In this document: one piece after another, positions 50,135 to 58,069 of the stretch | Layout: the number at the start of each line of letters is the position of its first letter | Position numbering within the stretch: the first letter of the stretch is position 1 | Translations under genes and position numbers: made by a program | NCBI GenBank assembly: GCA_001464455.1 | Contig: LNEI01000018.1 | Location: forward strand, 537,343 to 601,342 | DNA: 64,000 nucleotides | Source: Acidobacteria bacterium Ga0077534 | Lineage (GTDB): Bacteria; Acidobacteriota; Blastocatellia; Pyrinomonadales; Pyrinomonadaceae | Direction of reading: 5' to 3' | Notes under the pieces: generated by a model | What the model saw: only the letters and a program-made list of their open reading frames with translations | The model's database searches: none | Told to the model about the DNA's origin: nothing

Positions 50135-51235
50135 CTACGCGGGCAAGCGGGACGCTTGCGGTCCAGTCAGGGTTGGATTCTCTTCGACAAAATCTACGAT
50201 GTTGCTTACATAATCAGGAAAACGCGGGCAGGCGATGCCGTGCGGGGTTAGCAGGTCGTCGGCCAGGGCGGTGTCGTAGGTTTGCGAGATAAAGAAATAC
50301 GGCACGCCGTGATGCGGCAGGCCGGTGACCGAGGGCGAGATGCCGGTGTGCAGAAACCATTCGGCGACACGCTGTGGCAATTGGAATTCGGACTTTCGGC
50401 CGCAGAGGTCTTTGGCGAGCACGTCGAATATCTCGGAGGTCGTCAGCGGCGACGGATCGGCGAGGGCCAGAGTTCGGCCGACGGCGTTTCGATCACGAGA
50501 AAGCTCGTAAATGCTCTCGACCACAAAATCGACCGGCACGAGATTGAGCCGCACCGAAGGGTTGCCGATGTTCAGCAGCCGAAGTATCTGCGGGGCCCTT
50601 CGCAGATAATTCAGCAGGTAGTAGATGCCGTCATACTTCGCCGTCTCACCCGTTTCGCTATCGCCGACGACGACCGACGGGCGATAGATCGTGAGCGGTA
50701 CGTGACTCTTCAAACGGTCGACCTCGATCTCGGCGAGATACTTGGTCTCTTCGTAAAAATTGCGAAAGCCTTCTTTGTGTTCCAGCTCGGTCTCAAGGAT
50801 CCGGCCCGTTCGTTTGCCTGCCACGTAGCAGGTCGAGATGTAGTTGTAACGGTGCAGATTCTTGATCGACAAGGCGAGGTCGTTGACGTGTTTGGTGCCC
50901 TCGAGATTTACTTTGAACGCGGTGTCTTTGCCCACGCCCAGATCATAAGCGGCGGCGAGGTGAAAGACGTCGGTGGTTTCGTACTGGATGGTCTCGAGAT
51001 CGGCGTTTGGAAGGCCGAGGTTTGGCAAGGTAATGTCGCCCTCGACGATGACAAACGCGTCGAGGTCTACCTGATGCACCTCCGCGATCTCCTCGATCCG
51101 CGTCATCGCCAGCCGAACAAACTGCGGCTGGACCAGCAAAAAATACTGCGTCTCAGGCTTGATCAGCCGTTCGAGCAGCCGCCCGGCAATAAATCCGGGA
51201 AAGCCGGTGATGAAGATCGATTCTCGGTAAAGCAT
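50135..51235 (-). CDS. NAD-dependent epimerase/thioester-reductase-like SDR
   Basis: About 366 residues. SIFITGFPGFIAGRLLERLI near the N-terminus is the nucleotide-binding GxxGxxA-type loop. DVFHLAAAYDLGVGKDTAF, RYNYISTCYVAGKR and the YxxxK-type FYEETKYLAEIEV complete an extended SDR of the male-sterility/thioester-reductase (NAD_binding_4) class. Such enzymes reduce acyl thioesters or act on sugar or lipid substrates. The start at 51235 (MLYRESIF) is preferred over a TTG at 51247. It ends five bases before the VWA gene stretch, so they may be one unit. The substrate is unknown. Confidence 0.8.
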   Translation of the reverse strand: MLYRESIFITGFPGFIAGRLLERLIKPETQYFLLVQPQFVRLAMTRIEEIAEVHQVDLDAFVIVEGDITLPNLGLPNADLETIQYETTDVFHLAAAYDLGVGKDTAFKVNLEGTKHVNDLALSIKNLHRYNYISTCYVAGKRTGRILETELEHKEGFRNFYEETKYLAEIEVDRLKSHVPLTIYRPSVVVGDSETGETAKYDGIYYLLNYLRRAPQILRLLNIGNPSVRLNLVPVDFVVESIYELSRDRNAVGRTLALADPSPLTTSEIFDVLAKDLCGRKSEFQLPQRVAEWFLHTGISPSVTGLPHHGVPYFFISQTYDTALADDLLTPHGIACPRFPDYVSNIVDFVEENPTLTGPQASRLPA

Positions 51236-51349
51236 TAGTATGGGCAAAAGAATAGTTTATCAAGTTCGGCGCTATTTCAGCCATAAGGTTTCTAGCGGAA
51301 AATCCGCATGAAAGCCAGAACGGTCTATCCGCCCCGCGACAGAAAAGTA

Positions 51350-51378
51350 TTTACATCGCCTATCCACTATGTTAAATT
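51350..51378 (+). promoter_or_regulatory. sigma70-like promoter before the 98-residue gene
   Basis: TTTACA (51350-51355) and TAAATT (51373-51378) are spaced by 17 bases, 22 bases before the ATG at 51400. This implies a very short leader. Confidence 0.55.
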
Positions 51379-51399
51379 CACTTTCGCGCTCGTAAGTGT

Positions 51400-51696
51400 A
51401 TGAAAATTCAGGAAATGCGTTCCGGCTCGCGCCATTTTGGGCGTCGGGAGGAGCCTAAATTTATCAACAACGTTTTTGAGATCCGTTCGCTTGGCGAGCC
51501 GATCTTTGACGACGCGTTTCCTGAGGCGATCGAGAGTGAGTTGGATAAACCCATGTGGTCGGTCGTTTCTTTTGACCAGCGTCAGGCGGGCGGGCTTACT
51601 TACAAACAGGCGGTTACGCTGCTCTCCGAACTCGACGCTTACGACATTCCAGGGCTCTGCATCATTACTGATGAGGCGGCTGACCGACTCGCCTAA
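51400..51696 (+). CDS. small protein of unknown function
   Basis: A 98-residue soluble protein starting MKIQEMRSGSRHFGRREEPKF. It has a central FPEAIESELDKPMWSVVSFD and a C-terminal helix-strand pair, KQAVTLLSELDAYDIPGLCI, ending in an acidic segment. No domain is recognised. A promoter-like pair of boxes lies just upstream. Its stop overlaps the convergent quinone oxidoreductase stop by four bases. It is probably real, but its role is open. Confidence 0.65.
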   Translation: MKIQEMRSGSRHFGRREEPKFINNVFEIRSLGEPIFDDAFPEAIESELDKPMWSVVSFDQRQAGGLTYKQAVTLLSELDAYDIPGLCIITDEAADRLA

Positions 51697-52679
51697 AACT
51701 CCAGCACGACCTTTCCAAAACTCTCATTCGACGCCAGATAATTGTATGCGTCCCAGACTTCTGCGGCTGGGAATGCTCGGTCGAGGTTTGGCTTGAGGCC
51801 CGTTGAAAAAAGCGGCAGGATCTGGCCAGCAAATACGCGCGTCGCTGCTATTTTTTCTTCCGCGGGCCGTGACCGCAGAACGGTGCCGATGATACGCGCA
51901 CGTTTTTGCAGGATCAGCCCGAGGTCGATCTCAGCCTTTCGTCCAGCGGTCAGGCCGACGAGGATTATGCGTCCCAGAACTCCGACGCACTTTAGATCCT
52001 CGGCAACGTATGGCCCGCCCGCCAGGTCAACGATAACGTCAACTCCTTTGCCGTGAGTAGCTTCCAAAACTTGCGTCCCAAAATCTAAATCGCCGCTGAC
52101 GACTATCCCGCGATCAAGGCCCAACGACGCGCAGCGTTCGAGCTTTGACTCGGTCCGCGATGTCCCGATGATAAACGCGTCCCAAGCTTTTGCGATCTGC
52201 ATCGCTGCCAACCCGACGCCTGACCCAACGGCGTGGATCAGAACGCGAGAATGCGTCCCAAGACCGCCGAGCGTCAAAAGCGCGTCGCTGGCGGTTATGA
52301 AAGCCTCGGGAATGCAGGCCGCCTCGGTGAAGCTGAGATGCTCTGGGATCTCGGCGATCATCTGCGATGTGGTCAGAACGTATTCGGCCTGAGCCTCGCC
52401 CGCCGTTATCCCGAAAACGCGCGTCCCCGGTTTCCAGTCCGTAACCTCCTCGCCGATAGCCGCGATCTCACCCGCGAATTCCAGGCCCGGAATATTTGGT
52501 GAGTACCCCGGCGGCGGCGGATAAGCCCCGCGAACCTGCAGCAGATCAGCCCGATTCAAACCCGCCGCCCGAACCCGCACCAACACCTTATCACCCACCG
52601 GCCGCCGAGGCTCCCCAACCTCAACCAGCGACAAGTTATCGATCGATCCTAATTCGTTAATGTAAACCGCTTTCATCAT
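51693..52679 (-). CDS. NAD(P)H:quinone oxidoreductase, zinc-independent MDR family
   Basis: About 328 residues of the medium-chain dehydrogenase/reductase superfamily, quinone oxidoreductase/PIG3-like. It starts MMKAVYINELGS at 52679 (or the next Met); the long frame extends to 52856 but its extra 59 codons overlap a transposase remnant. AAGLNRADLLQVRGAYPPPP and PNIPGLEFAGEIAAIG form the catalytic GroES-like domain. VLIHAVGSGVGLAAMQIAKA is the NADP-binding Rossmann loop. No zinc-ligand cysteine cluster is visible. The gene contains four copies of the 9-mer TGCGTCCCA, each in a different protein context. Confidence 0.9.
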   Translation of the reverse strand: MMKAVYINELGSIDNLSLVEVGEPRRPVGDKVLVRVRAAGLNRADLLQVRGAYPPPPGYSPNIPGLEFAGEIAAIGEEVTDWKPGTRVFGITAGEAQAEYVLTTSQMIAEIPEHLSFTEAACIPEAFITASDALLTLGGLGTHSRVLIHAVGSGVGLAAMQIAKAWDAFIIGTSRTESKLERCASLGLDRGIVVSGDLDFGTQVLEATHGKGVDVIVDLAGGPYVAEDLKCVGVLGRIILVGLTAGRKAEIDLGLILQKRARIIGTVLRSRPAEEKIAATRVFAGQILPLFSTGLKPNLDRAFPAAEVWDAYNYLASNESFGKVVLEF

Positions 52680-52758
52680 TTTTCCCAGCGAAATCCCACG
52701 CATCGAACACCTTACCCGAAAATTTGTAAAAAGTATGTAGCAAACCGCGTGGATCGTA

Positions 52759-52793
52759 CAATAACGCACAAAACGCAGCAAAATGCGTGAAAT
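52759..52793. repeat. 35-base repeat also present inverted at 32888-32923
   Basis: The sequence begins CAATAACGCACA and ends GCAAAATGCGTGAAAT. Read on the other strand, it matches 32888-32923 except for a central block of about seven bases. It lies just before the transposase remnant. Confidence 0.65.
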
Positions 52794-52824
52794 GAGCTTA
52801 AATGCCCGGAACGCATTTCGAATA

Positions 52825-52997
52825 ACCGGCGAGGACGCTTCCATGCAAAAGGTCAACTACATTCATATGAATCCCGCTAGGGCTGGATTGGCTGATCATA
52901 CCGATGAGTATCTATTTTCAAGCGCCGACAGTGGAATCGGAAAGATGAGGTTGATGCTCCGCTTTTGACTGACCATCTTCAGATCGATTGGCGTTAG
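52825..52997 (+). pseudogene. frameshifted C-terminal remnant of a REP-associated (RAYT, IS200-like Y1) transposase
   Basis: The translation has KVNYIHMNPARAGLADHTDE followed by YLFSSA, the conserved C-terminal signature of RAYT transposases (family form Yxxx-NPVRAGL...WxxSSA). After about base 52934 the frame shifts: the next frame reads WNRKDEVDAPLLTDHLQID and ends WR at a TAG at 52995-52997, which continues the family's tail. The N-terminal catalytic HUH and Tyr part is missing upstream. It is therefore a decayed fragment. REP-like palindromes follow within ten bases, as expected near RAYT genes. Confidence 0.75.
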
Positions 52998-53001
52998 GGC
53001 G

Positions 53002-53072
53002 GCGGCAAGCCGCAAGATTTATACAAACTTAACGGAGAAGCAAGCTTCTCCGCAAATAGAGCGGCAAGCCGC
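53002..53072. repeat. three REP-like palindromes with GC-AA-GC centres
   Basis: GCGGC-AA-GCCGC lies at 53002-53013 and again at 53061-53072. CGGAGAAGC-AA-GCTTCTCCG lies at 53033-53052. All are perfect with a two-base AA centre, the same form as CGGTGAGGC-AA-GCCTCACCG at 12853-12872. They directly follow the RAYT remnant and lie before the tolC stop, so they could also affect read-through into this region. Confidence 0.75.
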
Positions 53073-53098
53073 AAAATAATCAGCCGACCAGCGTGATC

Positions 53099-54835
53099 TT
53101 ATTTCTTCACTTTAGGGACGATATCATTGGCTTTTAGCGAACTGCCGGTGACGCGTTCTAGTTCGGCGATGGCTTTGTTTAGGTCGGTGCGGGCTCGGAG
53201 TTCGTTGCTTCGTGCGACGGTTAGAGCGGTTTGGCGTTCAAGGACCTTGTAGACATCGGACTGGCCTTCGTTCAGTTTTCGCTGCTCGGACTCGTACTGT
53301 TTTATTGAGTTTTCACGGGCAATCGCCGCCGAGCGAAGGCGAGCTTCGTTCGTGCGGATGGCCTGCAGAGCGTTGCGGACGTCTACCTGGATCGACTGTT
53401 CAACCTGTTCACGCTGCGTCTCAATGCGCTCGGCCTCGACGAGAGCTTTGCCAAGCTGGGCCTCAGCCGTCTTGTCGCCAAAGAGCGGCAGACTGAAATT
53501 AATACCAAACCGGAGCACCGGATAACGCTGGGCAAAAAGCCCTGAAAACGGGTTGCCGGTCAGTAGAGCGAGATTCGCTTGCTGCTGCTGACACGCGGGC
53601 GATCCGGGGTCGGTCGAGCACGGCGTCGGAAAATTGGGGCTGAAGTTCGGGTTCTGGCCACCGCCAATGCCCGATGTGCCGTAACTTGCAACGAAGTCGA
53701 TCTGCGGCTTCGATTGCTCTTTGTAGAAACGCTGATCGACGGCGTTCAGCTCACGCTGGGCTTTGTTTATCTCGATCTCAGGCCGATTTTCGATCGCCAT
53801 ATTGATCGCCTCGGTCAAAGTGGTTCGCGGAGCCGCGACCTCGACCGGTTCAACGGGCGTTATCGCCTCAGCCCAGAGGGCTCCGTTGCGATTTGGCGAG
53901 ACGAGGTTTTTCAGTGCGTTTTCTGCGGTATTTACTATATTCAGAGCGTCGTAAACGGCCTGCTCAAAATTTGCCACCTGCGTTTCGGACGCGATGATAT
54001 CGATCGGAGCAAGCTGGCCTTCGGCGACGAGACGGCGATTGTGTTCGAGTTGATCTTTAGCATCGCGGACCGCGTCGCGCTGGACTTGCAGGTTGCGCAG
54101 GGCAAATGTCAGGTCCCAATACGCGCGCTCGACACCGGCGACGACCTCGATCGAGCGCTGACGAAATTGGGTATCGGTGAGCGAAATATTGCGTTTTGCG
54201 ATCTCGATGGTTCGCCGCTGCTGGTCAAACTTACGTCCGCGAAAGATCGGTTGCGTGATCGAGAACGTCAGGCCAGTATTGTATTGCGGGCTGAGGATCG
54301 AGATCGGGTTATCGGTCGTGACTCGGGAATTATTGAATCCGCCCGTAAAGACCGTGCCGTAGTTTGGCGCAAACGCCTGCACCTGCGCATTTCCAACAAG
54401 TGTGCCGACCGTAGTTTCCTGATTATTGCTAAAAATACTGACGTTCGGCGTGGTCGAGCGGTCATAGTACGTCTGGCCGGAAAGCCTCGGCTGATAAAAT
54501 CCGCGGGCTGCTGCAAGGTCGAATTCGGCGCTTCGCACGGTCGTTCTCGAGACCTCGATGTCCTTGTTGTTCTCCATCGCGAGTTCGATCGCCTCTTTCA
54601 GGGTCATCGTTCGCTGGCGAAGCATGTCGACACCGACGCGTCCCAGATCAGGCAGGCCGCGTTCGTCCGAGCGGAATGCCGGAGCGATATCGGGAACTCC
54701 CTTAATATTTTCGGGCTCCGTCGATTGCTTGTCGATAACGACTGGCGTTGGGCTCGGCGTCGGGTCCTGAGCAAGAAGCTCCGCCGCGCCGCCGAGACAC
54801 AACAATATTACTAAGACGTATAAATACCGATACAT
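53099..54835 (-). CDS. TolC-family outer-membrane efflux protein
   Basis: A 578-residue outer-membrane channel protein with a signal peptide (LYVLVILLCLGGAAELLAQ) and a short PTPSPTP linker. Two OEP repeats follow: residues about 90-330 (MTLKEAIELAMENNKDIEVSR, VAGVERAYWDLTFALRNLQVQRDAV) and about 340-570 (TLTEAINMAIENRPEIEINKA, VRNALQAIRTNEARL). Trimeric TolC proteins form the exit duct for RND pumps. It is the last gene of the four-gene efflux unit, 12 bases after the RND gene. The Gly/Pro/Cys-rich loop around residue 410 (SPNFPTPCSTDPGSPAC) may be an extracellular loop. Confidence 0.92.
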   Translation of the reverse strand: MYRYLYVLVILLCLGGAAELLAQDPTPSPTPVVIDKQSTEPENIKGVPDIAPAFRSDERGLPDLGRVGVDMLRQRTMTLKEAIELAMENNKDIEVSRTTVRSAEFDLAAARGFYQPRLSGQTYYDRSTTPNVSIFSNNQETTVGTLVGNAQVQAFAPNYGTVFTGGFNNSRVTTDNPISILSPQYNTGLTFSITQPIFRGRKFDQQRRTIEIAKRNISLTDTQFRQRSIEVVAGVERAYWDLTFALRNLQVQRDAVRDAKDQLEHNRRLVAEGQLAPIDIIASETQVANFEQAVYDALNIVNTAENALKNLVSPNRNGALWAEAITPVEPVEVAAPRTTLTEAINMAIENRPEIEINKAQRELNAVDQRFYKEQSKPQIDFVASYGTSGIGGGQNPNFSPNFPTPCSTDPGSPACQQQQANLALLTGNPFSGLFAQRYPVLRFGINFSLPLFGDKTAEAQLGKALVEAERIETQREQVEQSIQVDVRNALQAIRTNEARLRSAAIARENSIKQYESEQRKLNEGQSDVYKVLERQTALTVARSNELRARTDLNKAIAELERVTGSSLKANDIVPKVKK

Positions 54836-54847
54836 ATAAAATGAGAG

Positions 54848-57800
54848 CTATTGCTTGCTCACAAGCGAACTCGCCGCCGTCGCAACACGCCGTTTCATAC
54901 CGCCAAACAGCCACGACGCAAATCGATTGGCCTTGCTGAACAGACGCATTTCAGCCATGTCGTCAAATATGGAATAAAACACCGGAACCGCGAGCAGCGT
55001 CAGCAGCAGACACAGCGACTGGCCGCCGACGACAAGCACGCCGATCGAACGGTTCGTTCCAGCCCCCGGACCGGTCGAGATGACAAGCGGGATCATACCC
55101 GCGACCAGTGCGATCGTCGTCATCAGGATCGGACGCAGACGGTCGCGGTTTGCCTGAATGATCGCCTCGTACCGGTTGAGCCCCTGCGAACGCAGGTGAC
55201 TCGTGTGATCGATCTGTAGAATTGCGTTCTTTTTGACCACGCCAAAGAGCAGCAGCAGCCCGAGGCCCGAAAAGATGTTTACGGTCTGGCCCATCACCAG
55301 CAGGCTCAAAATGCCAAATGGTATCGAGAGCGGCAGCGTAAGCAGGATCGTCACCGGATGGATGAACGACTCAAACTGAGCCGCCAGTACGATGTACATG
55401 AAGACGAACGACAGCCCGATCGCTATCAGGAAGTACATACCGGCCTTGCCCATTTCTTTCGACTGGCCGATGTATCCGACCGTGTACCCAACTGGCAGTT
55501 TTAGTTCTGCGACTGCGGCGTTGATGCCGTCCTGGATCTTTTGAGCTGAGCCGCCCGGACGAGTGTTTGCAAGCAGGGTCACCTGTCGCTGGCGGTTGAC
55601 GCGTTCGATCGAGCTCGGGCCGGAACCGGGGCTCGACGTCACGAGATTGTCGAGCGAAACCAGGCCGAGCTTTGTCGACGGAACGACCATTCTGTTAAGG
55701 CCCTCGATGCTTGAGCGAAACTGGTTATTCGCCCGCACCCAAACCTCGTATTGATCCGTACCCTGATTAAACGTCGTCGCTTCCTGCCCTGCGACCAGGA
55801 TATTCAGAGCCTGCGAAACATCACCCACCTGCACACCGAGATCCGCCGCCTTGGTCCGATCGACCAAAAGCTGCACCTCGGGCTTACCGCTGATGAGCGT
55901 CGAATCGACGTCGACGGCATCGGGTATGTCCTTCATCTTTGCAAGGATCGCTTCGGAAAAGACCTCGAGCTGCTTTAGATCCGGACCGGCTATCATGAAC
56001 TGAACATTGGCGTTACGAAAACCGCCGCCCGAAAATGCCTGAACCGGCTGAACACCGGTACGCAGGCCGGGGAACTGCTTTAGAACTTCGCGGGTGTCGG
56101 ACATCATCTGTTCCTGAGACTTGTCGCGATCGCTGATCTCGGAGAGTTTTACGTAGATCGTGCCGTTATTTACAACGCCCTGATCTCCGCCGCCGACCGT
56201 GACGAGCGTATCGGTCACGCCTGCCTGTTTGCGGATCTCGGTCGCTATGCGTTCGAGCGTCAGCGACGTCTCCGACAGCGAACTACCCTCAGGAGCACGT
56301 GCCGAAACTTCGTATTGAGACTGGTCGTCGACGGGAAGAAAGTTCTTACCGACATAGGTAAACAGCGGGATGATGCTCAGGAAAACTCCGATGCAGAGCA
56401 CGACGATCAACCATCGATGGCCCATCGAAAACTTGAGCATCGAGGTGTAGGCACCATCGATGTACTTGTAAAAGCCGCGGTCTTTCGCACTCTTTGGACG
56501 CGCCGCTTCTTCCACCATTCCGTCGCCAGATATCTGTTCGCCATCGCCCTCTGGTTCATGGGGTTTTGGCTTGATCATCCGTGCGGCGAGCATCGGCGTT
56601 AGCGTAAACGAAACCAGCAACGAAACGCCCACGGCAAATGCCGCCGTCAGGCCAAAGCTCGACATGAATCGTCCGACGATGCCCTGCATAAAGCCGATCG
56701 GGACGAACACTGCCATCAGCGAAAGTGTAGTTGCGAGAACGGCGAGACCGATCTCTTTCGTACCCTCGATCGCCGCCTGAAAGGGATGCATTCCCTTTTC
56801 CTCGACAAAGCGAAAGATATTTTCGAGCACGACGATCGCGTCGTCGATCACGATGCCGACCATCAGGGTCAGCGAAAGCATTGTGATCGAATTAAGCGTG
56901 TAGCCCATCGCGTAAACAAGGGCAAATGTTGAAATGATCGATGTCGGAATAGCGATCGCCGCGATGAACGTCGAGCGAATATTCCACAAAAACAGAAAAA
57001 CGACGATACACGCGAAGATCGATCCGACGATCAAGTGCTCTTCAATTGCACCGAGTGAGGCCTCGATAAACCGCGAGTTATCCGCGACGATCTTCAGCTC
57101 AAATCCCTTTGGAAGAGTCGGCTGGATCTCCGCGAGTCGTTCTTTTAGGGCGTTAGCGACCGCTACCGTGTTTTGACCAGATTGCTTTGCGACGATCAGC
57201 GTGACGGCGGGCTGCCCGTTCAACCTGGCCTCGGAACGTAGCTCTTCAGCTCCGTCCTCGACCGTGCCAAGGTCTTTGACCTTGACCTGATATGTGCCGC
57301 GTGCCGCGACGACGATCTCATTAAAGTCCTCGACCTTCTTGATCTTGCCGAGCGTTCGGACGCTTGTTTCCGTTTGCCCTTCGTCGAGACGGCCGCTTGG
57401 GAATTCGAGATTCTGCACACGCAGAGCATTTGAAACGAGGCCGGGCGTGATGTTGTAGGAGCGCATCTTGTCCGGGTCGACCCAGACATTTACCTGCCGC
57501 TCGCGTCCCCCAATGATCGTCACCTGGCCGACGCCGTTGATCGATTCGATGCGTTCCTTGACCTGTTTTCTAGCAACCTCGGTCACCTCGCGGATATTGG
57601 TCGGAGCAGAAACAACGATGCGAAGTACCGGAGCAGCATCGGAATCTAATTTCTGAACCGTCGGCTGTTGGGCGGTGACAGGAAGATTTGGGATCGCCGT
57701 TTGAACGCGGTTCTCGACCTCTTGTGCCGCGACGTTAACGTCCTTTTCCAGTACGAACTGCACGAAAACACGCGAGACGCCTTCGATCGATGACGAACGC

Positions 57801-58042
57801 AGTTCGTCGATACCGCTAATGGTGTTGACGGCTTCCTCGATCTTTTCGGTGATCTCGGTCTCGATCTCCTGGGGCGACGAACCCAGGTTCACAACCGTGA
57901 CTGTAACCGTTGGGAAGTCTACCTTTGGAAAAAGATCGACACCGAGACTGAAGAAGGAATAGGCGCCGACGACCACCAGCGACAAGATCAACATCGTCGC
58001 AAAAACAGGCCGTTTAACACAAACTTCTGCTAACCACTGCAT
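54848..58042 (-). CDS. RND multidrug/solute efflux permease (AcrB/HAE1 type)
   Basis: A 1064-residue inner-membrane pump with twelve helices and two large periplasmic loops. It starts WLAEVCVKRPVFATMLIL, the usual RND first helix. The proton-relay pair is in LMVGIVIDDAIVVLENIFR, in helix 4. GQNTVAVANALKERLAEIQP and PEGSSLSETSLTLERIATEI mark porter-domain parts, and VLAAQFESFIHPVTILLTLPLS the second helix bundle. It would export drugs, metabolites or lipids in exchange for protons, with the adaptor and TolC encoded beside it. A hydrophilic insert near residue 500 (EPEGDGEQISGDGMVEEA) is longer than in E. coli AcrB. The substrate is unknown. Confidence 0.94.
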   Translation of the reverse strand: MQWLAEVCVKRPVFATMLILSLVVVGAYSFFSLGVDLFPKVDFPTVTVTVVNLGSSPQEIETEITEKIEEAVNTISGIDELRSSSIEGVSRVFVQFVLEKDVNVAAQEVENRVQTAIPNLPVTAQQPTVQKLDSDAAPVLRIVVSAPTNIREVTEVARKQVKERIESINGVGQVTIIGGRERQVNVWVDPDKMRSYNITPGLVSNALRVQNLEFPSGRLDEGQTETSVRTLGKIKKVEDFNEIVVAARGTYQVKVKDLGTVEDGAEELRSEARLNGQPAVTLIVAKQSGQNTVAVANALKERLAEIQPTLPKGFELKIVADNSRFIEASLGAIEEHLIVGSIFACIVVFLFLWNIRSTFIAAIAIPTSIISTFALVYAMGYTLNSITMLSLTLMVGIVIDDAIVVLENIFRFVEEKGMHPFQAAIEGTKEIGLAVLATTLSLMAVFVPIGFMQGIVGRFMSSFGLTAAFAVGVSLLVSFTLTPMLAARMIKPKPHEPEGDGEQISGDGMVEEAARPKSAKDRGFYKYIDGAYTSMLKFSMGHRWLIVVLCIGVFLSIIPLFTYVGKNFLPVDDQSQYEVSARAPEGSSLSETSLTLERIATEIRKQAGVTDTLVTVGGGDQGVVNNGTIYVKLSEISDRDKSQEQMMSDTREVLKQFPGLRTGVQPVQAFSGGGFRNANVQFMIAGPDLKQLEVFSEAILAKMKDIPDAVDVDSTLISGKPEVQLLVDRTKAADLGVQVGDVSQALNILVAGQEATTFNQGTDQYEVWVRANNQFRSSIEGLNRMVVPSTKLGLVSLDNLVTSSPGSGPSSIERVNRQRQVTLLANTRPGGSAQKIQDGINAAVAELKLPVGYTVGYIGQSKEMGKAGMYFLIAIGLSFVFMYIVLAAQFESFIHPVTILLTLPLSIPFGILSLLVMGQTVNIFSGLGLLLLFGVVKKNAILQIDHTSHLRSQGLNRYEAIIQANRDRLRPILMTTIALVAGMIPLVISTGPGAGTNRSIGVLVVGGQSLCLLLTLLAVPVFYSIFDDMAEMRLFSKANRFASWLFGGMKRRVATAASSLVSKQ

Positions 58043-58069
58043 AAACTTCTACCCTGATACGCCTTAGGT

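Noticed and set aside
50282-51238. A 318-codon plus-strand frame opposite the SDR gene
   Set aside because: The minus-strand protein has NAD-binding and YxxxK motifs; the plus-strand frame shows none.
52680-52856. Extended N-terminus of the quinone oxidoreductase
   Set aside because: It overlaps the RAYT remnant on the other strand, and the family start (MKAVYINELG) lies downstream.
53579-54814. A 411-codon plus-strand frame opposite tolC
   Set aside because: TolC domains are clear on the minus strand; the antisense protein is Arg/Asp-rich without any recognisable domain.
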